Below, one piece after another: positions 16,539-25,968 of a stretch of 64,000 bases of DNA. The notes beneath the pieces were generated by a model, which saw only the letters and a list, made by a program, of their open reading frames with translations, had not been told where the DNA came from and ran no database searches. Source of the DNA: Caballeronia udeis (lineage in GTDB: Bacteria; Pseudomonadota; Gammaproteobacteria; Burkholderiales; Burkholderiaceae); assembly GCF_001544555.2 (NCBI RefSeq), contig NZ_FCOK02000041.1, forward strand, positions 1 to 64,000. The letters run 5' to 3'. The first letter of the stretch is position 1. Every line of letters begins with the position of its first letter. The position numbers and the translations under genes are program-made.

Positions 16539-17273
16539 CTACCAGCCTTTCATCGGCGCGACGGCCGCACCTTCAATTCCGTTGCGCCGCAGCGCCTCGG
16601 CGACAAACCCTGATGCCTTCATTTCCTGGACGAAGTCATGCAGATATTCCCCGCCGGCATTACGTCCCTTGGGCGTTGCCATGGCCTGATTGATCACCAT
16701 GAAGCGGCCGTCGAGAACGCGCAATCCGGAGAGTCGTCTTGCATCGGATTCGAGCTGCTGCCTGACGCCTGCTGCCACTTCCAGTTTCTGCTGGACCATC
16801 ATTTCGACGGTAGCCGGCGAGCTCGGCGCTCGCACGATGCTGGCGCGCTTCAGTTCGCGCGTGAGGAAGAGATCGTAAGCGCTGCCTTTTCCGACTGCCA
16901 CCCGTATGCCTTCGTGATCAACTTCGTCATTGGTGCAAATCGGCGAGCTGTTCGCCACCAGATAGGCCCCTTCGATCACGACATAGGGAGGCGTCTGGAA
17001 AATGCCCGCACCCCGTATGGGATCGATCGCGACATACGCCACGTCCCATTCATTGGCCGTAACCGCGTCGACGACTTTCCCTGCGGCGCTATAAGTGACA
17101 AATTCGACGGGGACCCCGAGGCGGGCGGACAGTTCGCGTGAGAGGTCCACCGACACGCCGCGCGGCTGTTCGGTGACGGAATCTTTCAATGCGAGAACGG
17201 GATTGCCGAAGTTGATCGCCGCACGAATTTTACCGGTTGGAGCAAGGTCTGAAATAACGTTTGCCAAGGTCAT
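16539..17273 (-). CDS. SBP_bac_3-type binding protein without a signal peptide
   Basis: About 244 residues. The ATG at 17273 is chosen because AGGAT lies 7-11 bases upstream; the frame extends to 17321 but without a ribosome site. The fold is that of amino-acid ABC transporter receptors: GKIRAAINFGNPVLALKDS, GVSVDLSRELSARLGVPVEFV, VVDAVTANEWDVAYVAIDPI and later GSAYDLFLTRELKRA. There is no hydrophobic signal sequence at either possible start, so the protein appears cytoplasmic. Related signal-less proteins may act as enzymes (cyclohexadienyl-dehydratase-like) or sensors rather than transport receptors. No ABC permease or ATPase gene is nearby. It is convergent with gntR. Confidence 0.8.
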   Translation of the reverse strand: MTLANVISDLAPTGKIRAAINFGNPVLALKDSVTEQPRGVSVDLSRELSARLGVPVEFVTYSAAGKVVDAVTANEWDVAYVAIDPIRGAGIFQTPPYVVIEGAYLVANSSPICTNDEVDHEGIRVAVGKGSAYDLFLTRELKRASIVRAPSSPATVEMMVQQKLEVAAGVRQQLESDARRLSGLRVLDGRFMVINQAMATPKGRNAGGEYLHDFVQEMKASGFVAEALRRNGIEGAAVAPMKGW

Positions 17274-18776
17274 GAAAAGTAATCCTAAATAATTATTGGG
17301 CGAGTAAAGCAACCGCCTCAATATAGCATCGCACGGCGTTCAAGGGGAGCGCCGCCAACTTTTCGTTTGCCGGCACTGCGGCTTGCCGATGATCATCACC
17401 GACATACCGACATACCGACATACCGACTGCCGCCTCGCCGAGTACGGGGGTCTGGGTCAGGAGATTGTCAGTTATTCAGATACGCAACTAACGATCAATG
17501 TCAACAAATATTCCACAACCCAGCGCATCTGCGCCGCGTCAAAATCCTGCCTTTAACGGCTCTGGCGCAAATAGGCTTTGATCTAGGTGTTTCGTATAGG
17601 TAAGGACATCTTATCGAACCGACTGGACGGCATTCCACACAGCGGGCGCAGCGGTATCTTTACGCCACATCGCTCCTCCACATCCCCCCGATTGCGCTAG
17701 AGTGAAACCCGCAATCAGTTGACAGGCAACTTTGTACGAAGCGTACCATGCGCCCGCTTTGCGGCAGCAGCTATGGCGCCTCATCTTTTTTTCGGTGCGA
17801 CCGGTCCGCGTACTGAGGCGGCCGGATTGGTTGCGATGATCCAGTCACTACCCAGTCGAACAAACGGCGGATCGCGCTTTGCTCCTCTCCGTGACCCATC
17901 CAGTTCGCAGCCACCCGAACGACAATCCGGGTGCGATTTGAACCCGCGACGAGCGTGGAAGCGGTTTGCAGAACCGGCTCGAGGTGGCTCTGACGACAAT
18001 CGCACGTATTTTGCCTCGCGCAAGACGCCTGCTGTGGGCCTGCGAGCGCGACTTTCGCACTTCGGGATCAGCTTCTTGCCGCATACGTGAGTTCGCTGAT
18101 CACATCAGAGCCCCTCGACGGGTTTAGACCATGGCCGTTCTCGCCCGGCGGTGAGCGAAGTGGAAATGGCGCGATGATGAGCTCCGCAAACGTGAGCGCA
18201 GGCGGTTTCGACTGACTCAGGCAGGGGCGGGTTGAACAAGTGGGTCGAGGCGAGGCGCAGGGAAGGTGAATTTCTCCGACTTGCGGTCGTAGGCTGGCGA
18301 AACGCAAGTCCGAAGAAATGCTGACGCATCCAGGCAGCGAAGAGGCCGGCGGTGATAACGGGTTACGTTGTTCCGATGGCTTCACACCCGGCCGTTACCA
18401 GCCACGCATGCATCGGTAGGCTACCGCCGACGGAACGGCGGGTTTCTTCGCCGAGAACAGCTGAAACAATTACTTACGCGACTTCATGTCGCACATATGA
18501 ACGCCTCCCGTTTGCGAAGCAATTTCGCCTGCTTTGACGTACAGGATCGGCTGCGGCTGTATATACGGCCTTACTGCAGCCGATACGGACGCAGTGGGCC
18601 CCTATGAAATTCGCTGACTCGCACGTCATTGACCTCACGAGCCGGTAGCTCTTATGCACATTCAGGTTTAGCGAGTCCCGGTCCAACCTGTCTTGTCATC
18701 ACATTTGATTGCCAACGCAACCTTTCGACGTACCATCCTGTGTAAAACGTTAAGCCTCTACGCAGCGCTACACCGT
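17274..18776. other. 1.5-kb region without a supportable gene
   Basis: Only overlapping frames of low-complexity composition are present, with no recognised domain. The segment contains the small tandem repeat at 17398-17427. A TTGACA box occurs at 17719 but no convincing gene follows. A stretch near 17930-17945 contains GGTTCAAATCGC on the minus strand, resembling a tRNA T-loop, but no tRNA cloverleaf can be built. It separates the carboxylate region from the IS elements and may be decayed mobile DNA. Confidence 0.5.
17398..17427. repeat. Short tandem repeat, unit GACATACC
   Basis: Three perfect copies of GACATACC at 17401-17424 flanked by partial units (ACC before, GAC after). Too short and too tightly packed for a CRISPR array; a slippage-prone microsatellite-like repeat. 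Confidence 0.85.
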
Positions 18777-19802
18777 TCAGGCTGGCTTCGCGCTCACGTA
18801 CCCTTTCTGGTACGCTCGATCGTGGGCGAGGATTGCCCAGATCGACCGCGCCATCTTGTTGGCCAGCGCTACGACTACCACGTTCGGCGGTCTGCGCTTC
18901 CTGATCTGCTCGACCCAGGGACCGGGTTCTTTCACGTGGTGCAGCACGCTGCGCGCACCGTGAATCAACAGCGTGCGCAGATACGTGTCACCGCGCTTGC
19001 TGATACCCAGCAGCGTCACTTTGCCTCCCGAGCCCATTTGCTTGGGCACAAGACCGATCCAGGCCGCGAACTCGCGTCCTGATCTGAACGACTTCGCATC
19101 GCCCATTGTCGCCACCGCAGCGGTCGCCGTGAGCACACCAACGCCTGGGATCGCGGTAATCGCCTTGACCGCCTTGTCCTCCAGCATCCACTGGCGCAGC
19201 CGCCGCTCAATCACGGAGATCTGTTCATCGAGCTTCGTCAACCCATCCCACTGTTCGCGCAACGTATCGATCAACACCATAGGCAGGCGATCCGATATCC
19301 TGGCCAGCACCGCGGGTATTGCCTTGTCGAGCGCAGCCCGGCCCCTGCCCATCACTTCGCCGTATTCGGTCAACGGTCCGCGCAGGCTGTTGACCTGCAT
19401 CGTACGGAACTTGACGAGCTGCTGACGCATCCGGTGCAGCGCCAGCACCGCCTGCTGCGCTTCGGTCTTTATCGCTACGGCCTTGCTGGGCTGCTGCACG
19501 GCCAGTCAGACCGGCCGGGCGTCGGCCGCATCCTTGTTGCGGATGTTGAACGCCTTGGCGAACTCTGCAGGCATCAGCTTTATCTGATGCCCCATTTTTA
19601 TCAGCTCCCGTGCCCAGTGCTGCGCACCGCCACACGCCTCCATTCCGATCAGGCAGGGCGCCCGGTTCGCAAAGTGTTCGAGAAACCTGGCTCGCTTGAT
19701 CGGCCTGTTCACGATTTCACCTGTCTCCGCGTCCACGTAGTGAAGCTGAAAGACGCTCTTTGCAATATCGATCCCTACTGGCGTCAGGTTCATTTCGGAC
19801 AC
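18777..19802 (-). pseudogene. IS110 family transposase interrupted by one in-frame TGA
   Basis: Reading leftward from ATG 19802 (ribosome site GGAGG), the protein begins TPVGIDIAKSVFQLHYVD, the first acidic catalytic block of the DEDD transposases, followed by GMEACGGAQHWARELIKMGH and FNIRNKDAADARPV. It then meets TGA at 19508-19506. The same frame continues at once with LAVQQPSKAVAIKTEAQQAV and runs to 18777, including TAIPGVGVLTATAAVA, the transposase_20 HhH block, and GRE-FAAWIGLVPKQ. In relatives the residue at the stop is normally Trp, so a single TGG-to-TGA change explains it. Apart from this the gene is full length, so the inactivation looks recent. IS110 elements lack clear inverted repeats; ends were not fixed. 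Confidence 0.9.
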
Positions 19803-19901
19803 CTCCGGTTTTGCCTATGAAGACCTGTATGATCCTCCATCCCAGGCACTCTGATGCCCGTCGGCGCGTGAGGGTCCACCTTCATTGCTGAAACCCATCG
19901 C

Positions 19902-20543
19902 TCACGGGTGGGAGGCGTTCATTCCATTGATCTCGATGCCACTCAGAATGACGCGCGCGCAGCGGAAGTCCTTGAACCCGAGCATCGGTCGGATGATGCG
20001 TTCGATGGCCCGATGGTCCTGCTCAATCACGTTGTTCAGATACTTGACCTGACGAATCTTGATGAGTGTGTCGCGCTCGGCGTTCACCGCGTGTAGCGCG
20101 GCCAGATTGGCTCCGCTTTTGTCGATCGTCACCGTCTCGGGTACGCCGTTTTGCTGGATCGATTTTTCGAAATAACGCTGGGCAGCAGCCTTGTTCCGCC
20201 TAGCTCGCAGGAGAAAGTCGACCGTGTTGCCTTCCTTGTCCACGGCCCGGTAGAGGTACTTCCATTCGCCGCGGATCTTCACGTAGGTTTCGTCCATCCG
20301 CCCGCTCTTGCCAACTACTCTCTTGCAGCGGCGGAACGCCTTCTCAAGCACGGGCAGAAGCTTGATGGCCCAGCGGTGCACTGTGGAATGATCGACCGCA
20401 ATCCCACGCTCGGCCATCATTTCCTCGAGATGACGCAAGCTAAGCGGATAGGCGACGTACCAACGCACGCACGTCAGGATCACTTCCCGCGGATAGTGCA
20501 GCCGTTTAAGCACGCGTGCCACACCCGGATCCAGCGTCTTCAT
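19902..20543 (-). mobile_element. IS6 family transposase gene
   Basis: 213 residues from ATG 20543. DDE-type IS6 (IS26-like) features are FPREVI-like YPREVILTCVRWYVAYPLSL, RHLEEMMAERGIAVDHSTVH, GRMDETYVKIRGEWKYLYRA (first Asp), PETVTIDKSGANLAAL (second Asp) and LNNVIEQDHRAIERI (Glu). The C-terminus stops at SGIEINGMNASHP, shorter than usual IS6 transposases, which continue with a basic tail, so it may be 3'-truncated. A sequence reading GGTTTTGTCGCAATAAGG on the minus strand at 20589-20606 resembles an IS6 terminal repeat upstream of the gene; the matching far end was not found. The element lies just downstream of the Rhs effector unit. Confidence 0.8.
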
Positions 20544-20708
20544 TCTTCACCCACGCTACCATTTCGATTGAGCCAGGTTACCAGAACGCCTTATTGCGAC
20601 AAAACCGTTTGGGTGAACCACGATCAAGTTTCGCGACGCATCCTCAGCAATATTTCTCGAACCTAGCAATAATGCGATCCATTCATCGCCATGCGAAGCT
20701 GTACACTG

Positions 20709-20906
20709 CTAAAGATCTACATCAGGGAATTGGCTTTTAGCTTCATCGGGCGAAAGATAATGAATCCCACGCTCGAGCGCGAAAATCTGGATCAACTGCC
20801 CGCAGGTCCGGCACCGATAAAGCTCCGATTGCATTGTTACGTTTATGGCCACCTCGTCGTAATTGGAGGTAGGAACGGGAAACCTTAAGCATTTCCGGCA
20901 TGTCAT
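20709..20906 (-). CDS. Small Cys-rich protein, candidate immunity to the Rhs toxin
   Basis: 65 residues. The ATG at 20906-20904 shares its A with the TGA stop of the Rhs gene (TGATG), a typical translational coupling of toxin and immunity genes. The protein has CRKC at residues 3-6 and CRTC at residues 32-35, a spacing that could bind one zinc ion as a rubredoxin-like knuckle pair. It ends in an acidic tail (SPDEAKSQFPDVDL). I do not recognise the family. Its base composition appears distinctly AT-richer than the Rhs core, like many horizontally swapped tip/immunity pairs. It might also be a C-terminal remnant of a larger immunity gene; an IS6 end lies about 100 bases beyond. Confidence 0.7.
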   Translation of the reverse strand: MTCRKCLRFPVPTSNYDEVAINVTMQSELYRCRTCGQLIQIFALERGIHYLSPDEAKSQFPDVDL

Positions 20907-23900
20907 CAGAATTTCCTTATCGGAGTCCAGCTTCCATCTGGGTTCATCTCAAAGAACACCGACCCCGGCGGAACAGGCCCACCACCCTCGGTAACAACTT
21001 CTCGTACACCGCTCGTCGTCCATTCGCCCGTCGTGGAATTCTGAACACCAGTGTAGGCCCCTGGTCGCCAATGCACGTTCGCGCCACTGTCCGATGCCGC
21101 AGGTGGTCGAACATCAACTGCATCTGCAGGAACGGAGATTCCGTAAATAGGATCGCCCTGCAAGTACGATTGAAGGACGCCGGGCGCATGCCCTGTCGCG
21201 GTTACAGCGTCGGCTCGTGTTGCAACGCCGGCATAGTCCTCGGTAGGTGCTAGCCATGTCAACCCGCCGGATCGACCTAATGTAGCGCCAGGCTTGTCAA
21301 AATACGTCGGTCCATTTTTACCCATGAGTGACGAGAAATATCCTTCGTCCATCCCTTTGGACAATTTGGCCGCATCTTGCGCCGAGAACCCAGCGTCACG
21401 GAACGCCTTATAGCGTTCGTACCTGAGGCTACATACTGCCAAGCCCAATGGATCATATTCGACTTGAGGGTTCGGAACGTAGCCGTGGGTGCGGATACCT
21501 CCCTCGATGGCGATTGGATCGATACTAAGGTAGCAACCCGTATCGGGATCATGATAGCGGCGCAGGTTATAGCACAACCCCGTCTCGTCATCCTCCCACT
21601 GCCCGGGGAAGCGCAGCGCAGTGTCAATCTGCGCGCCGTCATTCGCAGCTTTCGCGAATTTAACCCGGCCCCAAAGCGTATGGCTCGCGCTCCAGACTTG
21701 AGTGCCAGATGAATCGAAGATTGCCTTTGGGAGCCCAACTTGGTCCGAGAGCATTGGATATACACCATCGTCGGTCTCTTGCGCGAGCGACGTCATTTCG
21801 TCCGGGGAGATGTGCCATGTCACCACCCGCCCAGTGGTCCCGTCCCGTTTCTGCTGCCATCGTTCGGCTAGTGTATAGCCGTCCCACAGAAATCTGGTCG
21901 TTTCCCGGCTACCAACCTTTTGTTTCTCAACCCTTCGATGGAAAGCATCGTACCGGTAAATCCACGCGCCCTTCTCTGGCGTACGTACCTTGACTAGCCG
22001 GTTCAGCCCGTCCCAGGTGTACTGCCACGTCTTCGGCCTGAACCCTGGTTGCGCAACTGTTTTTTCGATAGTGCGCCCACGCGCATCGTATTTGTAGTGG
22101 GTGTAGCCCACTTGCTCTGGCAATCCTCCTGGCAGATATCGATGTAAGTCGGCAGGCCCCTGATGTCCATGTGCCGCGATGTTGAGATCCGCGTCGTAGG
22201 TGTAGTGCTCGGAGGAAAGGCGCGCGCTATGCACCGATGTTACCTGCCCGCGAACGTCGTGCTGGTACGCGAGGCTATCAGTGTTGCTATCGACTCGAAT
22301 CAGTTGCCCGCCGGAATCGTACGCATACAGTTGGCGCGTAAGTTTCTCCAGAGCGCGCACTGGGTCCGACTGCATTTCCTCAAAGGCTGACCGCGGTCCG
22401 GCGATCTGCCGGCGAAGGCGACCCAACGCATCGTATTGCCGCTGCATGACGAACTCGCCCACTTGTCGACCCGTCTCCCTGCCGAGCCCGTCGCGCATAA
22501 TCGATATTGGTCCAACCTTCGTCAGTGTGCCTAGCGCGTCGTACTCGAATTGGGTTTCTCGATGAGGCGTTGACCGCGCATTTCGTTGTCCCTGTGCGTC
22601 GTAAATGTGTTTTAGCAGATGGCCATGCTGGTCTTCGCCGATCAAGCGGCCTTTGTCATCATAGGCAAATCGGGTGACGTGAGGTGATTCGCCCTGTACC
22701 TCGGCGGTGGCAAGACGACCCCCACCGTCGTAGTGGTAGGCAAGCCGTACATTACCCGCATCGAGCAGGATGAGACGGTTTTGCGCATCGTATTCATAGC
22801 GCCATATGCCACCATCCGGCAGCGTTTTGTTCAACAGCCGGCCGACCGCATCCCGTTCGTGGTGCGTCGTGCGGCCACCCCAGTCAATCTCGGTGACAAT
22901 GCGCCCGGTCGCGTCGTAGCGGTACTCCCATGTCTCGCCTAAAGCGTTGACAATTTTGGTCAATCGGGTTGCATGGTCATACTCAAAGCGGGTCATGTGG
23001 CCCGCAGCGTCAATCGACGCCGTAACGAGGTCGAACGGTCCGTACTCGTGCCGAGTAACGCGGCCCAGCGGATCAATCTGCTCAACCAGCAGACCTTCGC
23101 TGTTGTAGCGCGCACGAGCAACGGTACCGTCCGCTTGCGTGATCTTCGAAACCGCGCCGCGCGGATTGTCCGGCCCGGGTGCATATTCATACCGGGTGAC
23201 ATTGCCGTCCGGATCGGCTTCTTCAACAAGACGTCCCAGCACATCGAACGCCGTGGAAAATTGAGCGCCTGTCGGCAGGCGGGAGGCGATGAGCCGCAAC
23301 TGCGCATCGTAGTCGTGCCGCGTTTCGAGATCGCGATTCACGGCGCGAAGGAGTTCGCCCCGTTCGCCGTAGCGGTAACGCCTCACCGTTCCATCCGGCG
23401 CAGTACGGGCAGTCAGGCGCTGAAGATGATCGTACTCAAACTTGACGCGTCCTCCACCCGGCAGCACTACCGCAGTCAGCAACCGGTTATTGTCGTATTC
23501 GAACCGCGTCGTGTTGCCAGTCGGCTCCGCGACAGCAATGAGGTTGCCGCGTTCGTCGTGATGGAATTCTGTGCGCCGGCCTAGCGCATCCGTCTGCGAC
23601 AGCAACCGTCCCAGTCTCCATTCTCGCAGCGTGGTATGGCCAAGCGGGTTGGTCTCGACCGTGACCAGTCCGTCGGCGTTGTATTCGTAGACCCATTCGC
23701 CGTCACCGTCGATGACTCGTGTGCGACCGTCTTCATAGATGAACCGGCCGGTGTGATACCCCTGTCGCGTGCCGGTTTCGATCACACGGCCCGTTTCGTC
23801 GTACAGGTAGCGGACATCGGTCTGGTCAGTGTCACGCCAGCCCGTCATCCATCCGTTCTGGTCGTACGTGTAATGAAAATGGCCGTGCTGGAAGCTCGCC

Positions 23901-25492
23901 ACATGGGACAGCATGGTCTCGCCGTAGCCGTAGTTCACGAGCGTTTGAGACTTGCCTGACGCATCGCGCAGGACGATTTGGTCGACTTCACTCTTCGCAC
24001 CGTGATACCGGATTTCCAGCCGGTACCCGTCCGTGTGCGCGAGGCCGGCGAGGCGAGCGTCCCCGTCGTAAGAGAACGAGACGGCATTGCCGCTCAGGTC
24101 TTCGATGCGCTCAAGCCGCGAGGTGCCGCCGTCGACGAGCGGCGCAAACACCAGCACCTGCCGCGTCTCATGGTCGAGAATTCGCGGTTCATCCCGCTTG
24201 CCGATCAGGCGATACCGCGGCTCGCGCAGGTTGATGCCATCTAACCCAGCTTCAGGTGCGATGAATGTGATCGCCTGCCCGCCCGCGTTGTGGAACCGCA
24301 CGAGGTGTCCGTCGTGGAACGACAGACGCTGCGACCAGTTGGTTGACCACTTCGGTCCGAGAAGCCCCGAATCTTCGGAACGCGTCCGGTAACGCCGCGT
24401 CAGTTGCAATGGCAACACACCGGGAATCGAAATGTCGGTGCGGACGTCGACCATCTCGCCGGTCGCTACATCGACTGGGTCTTCCTTGCAGGTCGAGGCT
24501 TCGTCTTTCTTCCCGGATACCTCCGCCGACTCAGTCGATTCGCGTTTCGGAAGCGCGTCCCCAAGCATGCCGCCGAGCCTTGCACCCAGCAGGCCACCGA
24601 GCAAACCCGCAAAGAACTCCTCGCCAGCAGTCAGCTCCGGATTTTTTGGCCCATATTGACCCGTCGTTCGGTCGACCCAGATGCTTTTCCGGCCAGAATT
24701 GACCTTCGCGCTGCAATGGGTGGAATGGCCGATGCGAACCAGCGGAAGCCCGTTGATCGTGATGGTCTTGCTGCCTTCAACCAGCGGCTCAGGAGAACTC
24801 GGGTGCTTGGAACATGACGCAACATCGGTAACTCGCGCAGCCGCCTTGCCTTCGAAGGTGACGTTGCCCGATCCGCTCGTGATCTTTCCGCAGTTGCTCC
24901 CCATGCTCTGGCTCGCGGAGGCGAGCGCGCTGCCGAGGCTCAGCCCGCCGGCCATGCAGACGCCGACGATGAGCGCACCAGCCAGGCCACCTGTCGCTAC
25001 CGTGGCGGCGACCATCGCGCCGATTGCGATGCCCGCAGCAAGGCCCGCCATCAACCCCATGAAGCCGGACGAATGCGCGATGTCGTCGCCGACACACGCC
25101 GGGTGAGGGTCCCCGCGACCGATGGTCAGGCCGAGCGTATCGCCAACCTTGTTCGCTGCTTCGGCAACGGCACCGGTCACGCCCAGTTTGCCCAACGCCC
25201 ACGAGCCGGCCAGTGCGACCACCGCCGGCACTGCGGCAAGCGCTGCGGCGCCCGCTGCCGCCGCCCCCGTCGCACCGGTCGCAACTGCCGCAGAACCAGC
25301 AGCGTACGTACCGTAGCCCACATCGGCGCCGAGCATCCCGTAGTTCGCACCGTCAACCCATTTCATCTGCTGCTGCTTGACCGCCTCGCCGTCCTCGAGC
25401 GTCTGCAGATGAGCCAACCGTTCGCTGGCATTGCCGGTCGGCTCGCCGGTGCTCCCGGCGCTAGCGGGGTTGTCGTTGTCCTGGTCGGCCAT
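20906..25492 (-). CDS. T6SS Rhs effector with N-terminal PAAR domain
   Basis: 1528 residues. Residues 1-60 are hydrophilic, then two Ala/Gly-rich hydrophobic regions (about 65-105 and 140-190) flank a PAAR domain of about residues 120-270 (ending STHCSAKVNSGRKSIWVD). This is the layout of Rhs effectors loaded onto VgrG with an Eag chaperone. The Rhs core starts near DPVDVATGEMVDVRTDISIP and consists of dozens of YD repeats (for example TRFEYDHATRLTKI). It closes with the conserved motif PNPQVEYDPLGL near residue 1340-1351. The C-terminal 177 residues (21439-20906) form the variable toxin tip; I cannot assign its activity. The immunity candidate overlaps the stop codon. The Eag gene lies 13 bases upstream. 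Confidence 0.95.
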   Translation of the reverse strand: MADQDNDNPASAGSTGEPTGNASERLAHLQTLEDGEAVKQQQMKWVDGANYGMLGADVGYGTYAAGSAAVATGATGAAAAGAAALAAVPAVVALAGSWALGKLGVTGAVAEAANKVGDTLGLTIGRGDPHPACVGDDIAHSSGFMGLMAGLAAGIAIGAMVAATVATGGLAGALIVGVCMAGGLSLGSALASASQSMGSNCGKITSGSGNVTFEGKAAARVTDVASCSKHPSSPEPLVEGSKTITINGLPLVRIGHSTHCSAKVNSGRKSIWVDRTTGQYGPKNPELTAGEEFFAGLLGGLLGARLGGMLGDALPKRESTESAEVSGKKDEASTCKEDPVDVATGEMVDVRTDISIPGVLPLQLTRRYRTRSEDSGLLGPKWSTNWSQRLSFHDGHLVRFHNAGGQAITFIAPEAGLDGINLREPRYRLIGKRDEPRILDHETRQVLVFAPLVDGGTSRLERIEDLSGNAVSFSYDGDARLAGLAHTDGYRLEIRYHGAKSEVDQIVLRDASGKSQTLVNYGYGETMLSHVASFQHGHFHYTYDQNGWMTGWRDTDQTDVRYLYDETGRVIETGTRQGYHTGRFIYEDGRTRVIDGDGEWVYEYNADGLVTVETNPLGHTTLREWRLGRLLSQTDALGRRTEFHHDERGNLIAVAEPTGNTTRFEYDNNRLLTAVVLPGGGRVKFEYDHLQRLTARTAPDGTVRRYRYGERGELLRAVNRDLETRHDYDAQLRLIASRLPTGAQFSTAFDVLGRLVEEADPDGNVTRYEYAPGPDNPRGAVSKITQADGTVARARYNSEGLLVEQIDPLGRVTRHEYGPFDLVTASIDAAGHMTRFEYDHATRLTKIVNALGETWEYRYDATGRIVTEIDWGGRTTHHERDAVGRLLNKTLPDGGIWRYEYDAQNRLILLDAGNVRLAYHYDGGGRLATAEVQGESPHVTRFAYDDKGRLIGEDQHGHLLKHIYDAQGQRNARSTPHRETQFEYDALGTLTKVGPISIMRDGLGRETGRQVGEFVMQRQYDALGRLRRQIAGPRSAFEEMQSDPVRALEKLTRQLYAYDSGGQLIRVDSNTDSLAYQHDVRGQVTSVHSARLSSEHYTYDADLNIAAHGHQGPADLHRYLPGGLPEQVGYTHYKYDARGRTIEKTVAQPGFRPKTWQYTWDGLNRLVKVRTPEKGAWIYRYDAFHRRVEKQKVGSRETTRFLWDGYTLAERWQQKRDGTTGRVVTWHISPDEMTSLAQETDDGVYPMLSDQVGLPKAIFDSSGTQVWSASHTLWGRVKFAKAANDGAQIDTALRFPGQWEDDETGLCYNLRRYHDPDTGCYLSIDPIAIEGGIRTHGYVPNPQVEYDPLGLAVCSLRYERYKAFRDAGFSAQDAAKLSKGMDEGYFSSLMGKNGPTYFDKPGATLGRSGGLTWLAPTEDYAGVATRADAVTATGHAPGVLQSYLQGDPIYGISVPADAVDVRPPAASDSGANVHWRPGAYTGVQNSTTGEWTTSGVREVVTEGGGPVPPGSVFFEMNPDGSWTPIRKF

Positions 25493-25505
25493 GGTCGTGC
25501 GGCGC

Positions 25506-25928
25506 TCAGTCTGGTTCGTTCAGCGTGACGCTCTGGATCAGGTCCTGTACCTGGCTCTTCTGTGTTTCGCTGATCGTGCCCGGCGCCGTGAAGGTCAGCA
25601 TCAGCACCCGCTTGCCGTACTCGACCATCGTGAGCAGTTGCTGGATCGGCTTGCCATTGTTCAGCCACCTGAATTCGTGGGTATACGCGACGCGCCCCGA
25701 CACCTCGGACTCCGTTCCGGCGACCAGTTCGTAACCGGCGACCTGCTTCGCAAGCTTCAAGACCTCGTTGGCCGTGTACTCGTGAAACTTCATCCCCCAG
25801 GGCAGGTTCTCCCGGGTCACGACAAAGCTCACACCCTCCGTTCCCGTGGCAGCCGAAACAAACACGTTCATAGTCTTGTCGTGCCAGTCGGATGGCAGCG
25901 ACAGGAAGCCTTCTTGCATCTGATACAT
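25506..25928 (-). CDS. Eag-type effector chaperone (DcrB/DUF1795)
   Basis: 140 residues from ATG 25928, starting MYQMQEGFLSLPSDWHDKTM. The longer frame to 26060 overlaps vgrG and is rejected. The sequence has the DUF1795/DcrB pattern: EGFLSLPSDWHDKTMNVFV, GVSFVVTRENLPWGM and a C-terminal YGKRVLMLTFTAPGTISETQ. Eag proteins bind the prePAAR transmembrane segments of PAAR-Rhs effectors, stabilise them in the cytoplasm and help load them on VgrG. The position between vgrG (40 bases) and rhs (13 bases) is exactly that expected for such a chaperone. Confidence 0.9.
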   Translation of the reverse strand: MYQMQEGFLSLPSDWHDKTMNVFVSAATGTEGVSFVVTRENLPWGMKFHEYTANEVLKLAKQVAGYELVAGTESEVSGRVAYTHEFRWLNNGKPIQQLLTMVEYGKRVLMLTFTAPGTISETQKSQVQDLIQSVTLNEPD

Positions 25929-25968
25929 GTTGTTTTCCAGTAGAGCGGAGGTTGGGGCAGGTTGGAAA

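Noticed and set aside
17398..17427. CRISPR-like repeat
   Set aside because: Three directly adjacent 8-base units without spacers; a simple tandem repeat.
17900..18000. Possible tRNA on the minus strand (GGTTCAAATCGC)
   Set aside because: The T-stem does not pair and no anticodon or acceptor stem can be formed around it.
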